Assembly: GCF_946479765.1 (NCBI RefSeq)
Contig: NZ_CAMLHO010000006.1
Coordinates: 1-64,000, forward strand
DNA length: 64,000 nucleotides
DNA from: an uncultured Aliivibrio sp.
Lineage (GTDB): Bacteria > Pseudomonadota > Gammaproteobacteria > Enterobacterales > Vibrionaceae
Reading direction: 5' to 3'
A program made the position numbers and the translations under genes. The notes beneath the pieces were generated by a model. That model saw only the letters and a program-made list of their open reading frames with translations. It made no database searches and had not been told where the DNA came from. Of the stretch, positions 58,687 through 64,000 are shown piece after piece. Every line of letters begins with the position of its first letter. The first letter of the stretch is position 1.

Positions 58687-60771
58687 ATGCTGAACAAAGC
58701 GGTTACTGATTGCATTCGCGAAAGCTATAAAACACTACAAGATCAACTTCCAGGCTTTATACCTCGCCGTGCCCAGAACTATTTAGTAGCAGAAATCGCT
58801 AAATCACTCGCAGGTGAATACAGTGAGACGCATCGCATGATTGTGGCAGAGGCAGGTACTGGTATTGGTAAATCCTTAGCTTATCTACTAAGTGTGATTC
58901 CTTTTGCTAAGTTAAATAATAAGAAAGTCGTCATTTCGACAGCAACGGTTGCACTGCAAGAACAGTTAGCACTTAAAGACTTACCTTTTTATCGTCGTAT
59001 TTCACCGCTTCCGTTCTCTTTTATCATTGCTAAAGGTCGTCAACGCTATTGTTGCAGCCATAAATTGGCTCTATTAGTTGAAACCAATCATGAAGAAGAT
59101 AAACAAGCGGCTTTATTTACAGAAAAACCTAAAAAGAAAGATTTAGATCTTTTGAGAAGAATGCATAAGGCGCTTACTGAAGGGAAATGGGATGGCGATA
59201 GCGACAGTTGGCCAACCACTATTCCCTCATCTATATGGCAAACTATTGTCTCAGATAAGTATAGTTGTCATAACGGATTACCAATGCATCGTGACTGCCC
59301 ATTCCAAAAAGCGCGTGAGCATCTAGACAAAGCCGATGTAGTCATAGCAAATCACAGTCTTGTTATGGCTGATATTGATTTAGGTGGTGGCGTAGTTCTC
59401 TCAGAACCGGAACAAACTATCTATATATTCGATGAAGCACATCACTTACCTAATGTGGCTCGTGAGCATTCTTCGGCTGCAGCAAACTTAAAAGGAACAG
59501 CAACATGGTTAGAGTCATTAAATAAATCCGTCAGCAAATTTTGCAATCTAGCCGATCAAAAGCGAGTTAACCGTTTTCAAAATACCTTGCATGAAAACAT
59601 ACAAGAGTTAATTCCCTCTCTTAATCAGTTAAGTAAGCAATTTGACCCAAGTCTATTTAACGATGATGGCATTTACCGTTTTGAACATGGCGAAATACCA
59701 ACTTGGCTTGCAGAACAAGCGAAAGATTTAAAAGAACTCTCTACCAAAGCGAATCAAGCCTTAGCTAAAATCAGTGATTTAATCTCTGAGCGTATGAAGG
59801 ATGGAGAGCTAGCACCAAGAATGGCAGAGCCTGTACTCGCAGAAACCGGGTTTTATTTACAGCGATTAGAGAATCTAGCCCAAGTTTGGTTCTTAATGGC
59901 AAAACCAAATAGTGACAAAGGTGCTCCACTCGCTCGTTGGTTAGAAAAAAGTAAAGACAGAGAAAGTGACATTGTCATTAATGTCTCTCCGCTAGAAGTG
60001 GGTTGGCAATTAGACCAAAACCTTTGGAGTCGTGCTGCTGGTGCCGTTATTGTTTCTGCAACTATGCGCGCGCTTAATAGTTATTCATTCTTTTGTAAGC
60101 AAGCGGGTATTTCAGAGAAACCTGAGGATGGCGTTCGTTTTCTTTCTTTGGCTTCGCCATTTAATTATCAAGAAAATGCACAATTGGTTATTCCAAAATT
60201 ACCAATTGAGCCATCAGCACCTGGCTTTACTGATCTATTAATCGAAGAGTTGCCTTTCTACCTTGCTGATCAAACCTCAAGCTTGGTTTTGTTCTCCTCA
60301 TATTGGCAAATGAACAAAGTAGCAGAAGGCATTGAAAAAATAGCAGCAAAACACGGTTGGAGCTTATTAATACAAGGGCAAGAGTCTCGACAAGAGATCT
60401 TGAAAAAACATAAGAAACTTTGTGAAACGAATAAAATCAGTATTTTATTTGGTACAGGAAGTTTTTCTGAAGGGTTAGATTTACCAGGAAATTTGCTCAC
60501 AAACCTAATAATAACCAAGATACCATTTGGTGTTCCTACATCACCCGTGGAAGAAGCACACTCAGAATACATTGAAAGCCGAGGTGGTAATCCATTTATG
60601 CAGATCAGTGTTCCAGAAGCGAGTAAAAAATTGATTCAATCTGTAGGTCGATTACTGCGTAAAGAAGAAGATTCTGGTAGAGTTGTGCTGCTTGACCGCC
60701 GCGTTATAACTAAACGTTATGGGAAAGCGCTTTTGGATGCATTACCTCCTTTTAAGAGGGTGATAGAGTAA
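58687..60771 (+). CDS. dinG: ATP-dependent DNA helicase DinG
   Basis: A 694-aa superfamily 2 (XPD-like) iron-sulfur helicase involved in DNA repair and resolving replication conflicts. Walker A is in AEAGTGIGKSLAYLL, the DEAH box in YIFDEAHHLPN, and the Fe-S cluster cysteines in RQRYCCSHK, KYSCHNGLPMHRDCPF. C-terminal helicase motifs are LVLFSSYWQM, FGTGSFSEGLDLPG and QSVGRLLRKEEDSGRVV. The start at 58687 matches the family; the frame extends to 58624. It appears monocistronic or leads the TSUP-priC-rsmS genes. Confidence 0.95.
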   Translation: MLNKAVTDCIRESYKTLQDQLPGFIPRRAQNYLVAEIAKSLAGEYSETHRMIVAEAGTGIGKSLAYLLSVIPFAKLNNKKVVISTATVALQEQLALKDLPFYRRISPLPFSFIIAKGRQRYCCSHKLALLVETNHEEDKQAALFTEKPKKKDLDLLRRMHKALTEGKWDGDSDSWPTTIPSSIWQTIVSDKYSCHNGLPMHRDCPFQKAREHLDKADVVIANHSLVMADIDLGGGVVLSEPEQTIYIFDEAHHLPNVAREHSSAAANLKGTATWLESLNKSVSKFCNLADQKRVNRFQNTLHENIQELIPSLNQLSKQFDPSLFNDDGIYRFEHGEIPTWLAEQAKDLKELSTKANQALAKISDLISERMKDGELAPRMAEPVLAETGFYLQRLENLAQVWFLMAKPNSDKGAPLARWLEKSKDRESDIVINVSPLEVGWQLDQNLWSRAAGAVIVSATMRALNSYSFFCKQAGISEKPEDGVRFLSLASPFNYQENAQLVIPKLPIEPSAPGFTDLLIEELPFYLADQTSSLVLFSSYWQMNKVAEGIEKIAAKHGWSLLIQGQESRQEILKKHKKLCETNKISILFGTGSFSEGLDLPGNLLTNLIITKIPFGVPTSPVEEAHSEYIESRGGNPFMQISVPEASKKLIQSVGRLLRKEEDSGRVVLLDRRVITKRYGKALLDALPPFKRVIE

Positions 60772-60842
60772 GCCTACATTGTTTTGATTAACTGTCGCCA
60801 CAGTGCGATTCTACCTATACTAATAATTAAATAAGAGCCTAT

Positions 60843-61613
60843 ATGGAATTTCTTGAACCAGGTACCCTACTCATTTTAGGGTTGGTTGCTTTTATCGCTG
60901 GATTTATTGACGCAGTTGCTGGCGGCGGAGGTATGTTAACTGTACCTGCTCTGCTTTCTATTGGCTTACCACCACACATGGTTCTTGGAACTAATAAGTT
61001 AGCAGCAACGTTCGCCTCATCAACCGCTGCCTTAACTTATTATAAGAAAAAGCTGTTTGATCCCAACTTTTGGAAAACATCATTCATCGCCACCTTATTT
61101 GGCGCAACTTGCGGCACCTTATTAGTCAGCTATATTTCAACAGAATGGCTTGAGAAAGGATTGCCACTCGTTATCCTTTGTGCCGCTATATATACCATTT
61201 GGCCAAAACGAGTTACCGCCGAGCAAAATGAACTACCAAAACAAACACCAAAGCTAAAAAAACAGCAGATTATTCAAGGTTTATCTCTTGGCTTTTATGA
61301 TGGTGTGGCAGGCCCAGGAACTGGTGCTTTTTGGACAGTCAGCAGCATGGCAATGTACCGTTTAAATATTCTATTGGCTTCTGGTTTAGCCAAAGCGATG
61401 AACTTTACCAGTAACATTACCGCTCTAATCACCTTTGCCTTTTTAGGTCATATCAACTGGGCTCTTGGGTTAACAATGGGAGTATGCTTGATGGTTGGTG
61501 CTTTTATTGGCGCTCACTCTGCGATTCGATTTGGCTCTAAGTTTATCCGTCCAGTGTTTGTCACTGTGGTGTGTATTTTAGCCGTTAAGCTCGCCTTCGA
61601 TGCTTGGTTTTAA
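60843..61613 (+). CDS. TSUP family (TauE/SafE) membrane transporter
   Basis: A 256-aa inner-membrane protein with about eight hydrophobic segments and the family's duplicated glycine motifs: FIDAVAGGGGMLTVPALLSIG with LGTNKLAA in the first half and GFYDGVAGPGTGAFW with LAKAMNFTSN in the second. It resembles E. coli YfcA. Members move sulfur-containing or organic anions; substrate unknown. It lies 13 nt before priC on the same strand. Confidence 0.9.
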   Translation: MEFLEPGTLLILGLVAFIAGFIDAVAGGGGMLTVPALLSIGLPPHMVLGTNKLAATFASSTAALTYYKKKLFDPNFWKTSFIATLFGATCGTLLVSYISTEWLEKGLPLVILCAAIYTIWPKRVTAEQNELPKQTPKLKKQQIIQGLSLGFYDGVAGPGTGAFWTVSSMAMYRLNILLASGLAKAMNFTSNITALITFAFLGHINWALGLTMGVCLMVGAFIGAHSAIRFGSKFIRPVFVTVVCILAVKLAFDAWF

Positions 61614-61626
61614 ATAAGAGATTACT

Positions 61627-62178
61627 ATGACTAATTTTAGCTCCATTGAAATCATGCTTGAACAGTTAAGTAAAACAGCAGCCGAAATTGATAGTCGCCG
61701 AGGAGAGCAACGTTTACCTCTCTTTGATGAACGACTATTTGGCTGCCGTAGCCGCTATCTTATTCCTTGTATAAATGAAACCAAATCAACACTAGGCTCT
61801 ATTCAACGCGAAGAAAAAGCGGGACTACTTACCAGCCAACGTGCTGAGTATTTAACTCAAATGCTAGTCGCTCAAATAGAAGCAGTTCAACGTGAAGTTG
61901 CTACTCAACGAATTCGTTCCAATGAACCTCGTCCAAAAGGCAGTTACAGAAAGCCAATCAGTGATATGTACCAAGATTTGGCTCAACATCAAGAATGGGA
62001 ACGCCGACTAGGCCAAATGGTTCGAGAACAAGAACACGCTGTTAATAATTGTCACTCTTTCACTCAACAGCAAGGTTTACAAAAGACACTGCTTACTACC
62101 GAAAAACGCTTACAACGCTGTAAAGACGCCATGAAACGTTTAGAGCAACAAATTACTTATAGAGAACAAAATGACTAA
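61627..62178 (+). CDS. priC: Primosomal replication protein PriC
   Basis: A 183-aa protein for replication restart. RLPLFDERLFGCRSRYLIPC near the N-terminus and MYQDLAQHQEWERRLGQMV near the middle match PriC (primosomal protein N''), which binds SSB and loads DnaB at stalled forks. Much of the chain is Gln/Glu/Arg-rich helix. It overlaps the next small gene by 8 nt, as priC does with ybaM in related genomes. Confidence 0.92.
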   Translation: MTNFSSIEIMLEQLSKTAAEIDSRRGEQRLPLFDERLFGCRSRYLIPCINETKSTLGSIQREEKAGLLTSQRAEYLTQMLVAQIEAVQREVATQRIRSNEPRPKGSYRKPISDMYQDLAQHQEWERRLGQMVREQEHAVNNCHSFTQQQGLQKTLLTTEKRLQRCKDAMKRLEQQITYREQND

Positions 62179-62374
62179 AGACATTAACGCAATAGAAACA
62201 ACAAACCCAACCATTGAAGTAAATCAATCTACTACGCCAAGTCCTTTAGACAACGCACCAAGTGAGATTAAACTTGCTGTTGATTTGATTTATTTATTAG
62301 AAAGCAGTGATATTGAGAAAGAAACTGCAATCAAAGCTCTTGAAATTGTTCTTAATGACTATAAGAATAAATAA
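62171..62374 (+). CDS. rsmS: RsmS/YbaM family small regulator (DUF2496)
   Basis: A 67-aa protein whose C-terminal 45 residues, NAPSEIKLAVDLIYLLESSD then KALEIVLNDYKNK, match YbaM/RsmS, a small protein implicated in pleiotropic control in Pectobacterium. An N-terminal Thr/Asn/Pro-rich extension of about 20 residues is extra. Position directly after priC is conserved. Confidence 0.87.
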   Translation: MTKDINAIETTNPTIEVNQSTTPSPLDNAPSEIKLAVDLIYLLESSDIEKETAIKALEIVLNDYKNK

Positions 62375-62412
62375 GACAAAAAATAAACGGGCAGTAAAGT
62401 GCTCAATAAACG

Positions 62413-64000
62413 TTAGGTAATTTGTTCCATTTCAGCAGAACTAAAACAAGACATTTTATTTCGACCCGATGTTTTTGAATCATATAACGCGAGATCAGCA
62501 CGCTTATAGCTTGCTTCACTGCTGTAACAAATATCGGTAATGCCACCACTGATGGTTACTTTAATGTCATCATTCAAGGTTATTGCTACACGCAATCGAT
62601 TTAGAATAACTTCCGCTTCATTAAGTTGAGTATTCGGTAAGATAATTGCAAATTCCTCACCGCCAATACGAGCAACAAAATCAGCTCGGCGGCTCTCTAC
62701 ATCTAAAATTCGTCCTACTTCTGTAATCACTTTATCGCCGATATCATGCCCGTATGTATCATTAATACGCTTGAAATGGTCAATATCTACAATGGCTAGG
62801 CAGGAAGGTTCCATTTCTTTTGTAAACGGGCCGCTACCAATAATATTCGAAAATTCAGCCTCAAATTTTCGTCGATTCCAACACTGTGTTAGTACGTCTT
62901 TTTCACTTAACTCCCTGAGCCTATTTTCAAGCTCTTTTCGCGCGGTAATATCAACGAAAGACGCGATGAAATATTTCATTTCCCCATGTTTATCAACGAT
63001 AGCTTGAATACGTAAAATCTCAGTTAATAATTCACCATTTTTTCGCTTGTTTGTCACTTCACCTTGCCAGATTCCATCAGTTTGAATCGCTTTCCACATC
63101 GTAGCGTAAAAGTTTTTATTATGATTACCTGATTGAAATATAGACGGTGGTTGACCAAGCACTTCACTCTCTGTCCATCCACTTAAACGAGTAAACTCTT
63201 CATTAACTTTAATAATACGATTATTTTTATCTGTGATAACAATGGCTGACATTCCGTTCAATGCAGCTAAAGCAAGCTGACTTTCAAGGCTTGTTGTTCT
63301 GTGTTTAGCAATGTATCTAGCAATAGCGATTGATAGAAAAACAATTAATATCAATACCATGACTGCTTCATAAATAATAAAGGTCAGTTTATGCTCTAAC
63401 TTTGTTGCTTTTAAATCATTCTGACTGCTCAATATTAAATACAGAGAACTACTATTAAAATTGCCACCAAGTATGATTTTTGAAAATGAATAAAACGCTT
63501 TTTCATCAGAAAACTCTCCAGATATTTGAGCTTTCATCTCTGTCCATAAGCCCGGAGTTTCAATCAATATATTGTAGTTATCACGCTCTGTAATAATATG
63601 CCCTAGAGTTTTACGTTTATCTTGAGAGGCAAGGTAATACCCTTCTTCATTAACAAATTCTATTTGATATCCCGGCTCTAGTGACGATCCCACTTGTGCA
63701 ACAATTTCATACACATCTAAATTAAAAAAGAGATAGCCTTTACGTTCATCATCAACCTCAACTGGAGTGAATATGCGTAATGATGGTTTTGGTGGTGTAA
63801 GTACCTTGCCATGCTCTACTTCCAGATCGATACCAAAAAAACCAAGGTCATCTGGTTTTAAGCTTTGAGCATAGATAAAATAGTCTCGCTGGGATTTATC
63901 TTGCAGTTGATCGATAGGCACAATAGTGATTTCGTTATTATCATCATTGATACGCGAAATTTCTTTACCGTCCACACCAATAAAACGTACTTGTGATATA
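62413..64000 (-). CDS. Membrane PAS-GGDEF diguanylate cyclase (5' end beyond window)
   Basis: A diguanylate cyclase whose N-terminus runs off the right edge; the frame is open to 64000 and the upstream residues (ISQVRFIGVDGKEIS) read as a continuing periplasmic sensor domain. A membrane helix (FIIYEAVMVLILIVFLSIAI) is followed by PAS (LAALNGMSAIVITDKNN to FVDITARKE) and GGDEF domains. The active motif RIGGEEFAIILP is intact, and the RxxD inhibitory site (RRAD) is five residues before it. It probably makes cyclic-di-GMP and is feedback-inhibited; ligand unknown. Confidence 0.92.
   Translation of the reverse strand, partial: ISQVRFIGVDGKEISRINDDNNEITIVPIDQLQDKSQRDYFIYAQSLKPDDLGFFGIDLEVEHGKVLTPPKPSLRIFTPVEVDDERKGYLFFNLDVYEIVAQVGSSLEPGYQIEFVNEEGYYLASQDKRKTLGHIITERDNYNILIETPGLWTEMKAQISGEFSDEKAFYSFSKIILGGNFNSSSLYLILSSQNDLKATKLEHKLTFIIYEAVMVLILIVFLSIAIARYIAKHRTTSLESQLALAALNGMSAIVITDKNNRIIKVNEEFTRLSGWTESEVLGQPPSIFQSGNHNKNFYATMWKAIQTDGIWQGEVTNKRKNGELLTEILRIQAIVDKHGEMKYFIASFVDITARKELENRLRELSEKDVLTQCWNRRKFEAEFSNIIGSGPFTKEMEPSCLAIVDIDHFKRINDTYGHDIGDKVITEVGRILDVESRRADFVARIGGEEFAIILPNTQLNEAEVILNRLRVAITLNDDIKVTISGGITDICYSSEASYKRADLALYDSKTSGRNKMSCFSSAEMEQIT

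Overview
The window looks like chromosomal DNA of an Aliivibrio (Vibrio fischeri/logei/salmonicida group). The evidence is the AT-rich base composition, an ainS-ainR (C8-HSL synthase and receptor) pair at 31.3-34.95 kb, Vibrio-type tandem porins, and gene order around topA-yciN-sohB-yciK-rluB and yciO-rnm-trp-yciB-yciA-yciI that matches gammaproteobacterial core synteny. No rRNA, tRNA, CRISPR array, transposase or prophage gene was seen. The last gene runs off the right edge.

Layout. 0.15-6.0 kb is accessory: an IMP-like subclass B1 metallo-beta-lactamase faces a compact + strand operon. That operon holds a BacA-like prephenate-decarboxylase/dehydratase-fold protein, a DUF2000 protein, a SUMF1/FGE-like protein, an orphan sulfite-oxidase-fold protein, a LysE-type exporter and an AraC regulator, followed by a DUF2860-type outer-membrane barrel. 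I recognise no described pathway with this combination; it is the best candidate for an undescribed small-molecule system. 6-24 kb holds a patatin/lysophospholipase fusion, glutamate decarboxylase with an AspT-type antiporter, a LysR regulator divergent from a second adenylosuccinate synthetase, an FAH-family hydrolase, a secreted GH19 chitinase, a RhtB exporter, a phosphohexomutase, D-lactate dehydrogenase, and a DASS transporter/cytosolic histidine kinase/receiver operon. 24.5-31 kb is topA, yciN, sohB, yciK, rluB. 31.2-35 kb is ainSR. 35-45.7 kb is yciO, rnm, the trp operon (trpL with attenuator, then E, G, D, CF, B, A), yciB, yciA, yciI and a lipoprotein resembling the GspS/AspS pilotin. 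45.8-47.4 kb has two RNA-modification genes. 47.5-55.3 kb is the complete his operon on the minus strand (hisL, G, D, C, B, H, A, F, IE), interrupted by two non-coding palindromic elements. 55.5-58.2 kb has two tandem porin paralogues. 58.7-62.4 kb has dinG, a TSUP transporter, priC and rsmS. 62.4-64 kb is a truncated PAS-GGDEF protein.

How parts work together. trp and his are both controlled by classic leader-peptide attenuation (tandem Trp codons; five consecutive His codons), and trp also has a TrpR-type operator over its -10 region. The reading frame at the start of ainS appears broken by an 8-A tract just after the best ribosome-binding site and start codon. Many genes end in clear intrinsic terminators, several of them bidirectional between convergent genes.
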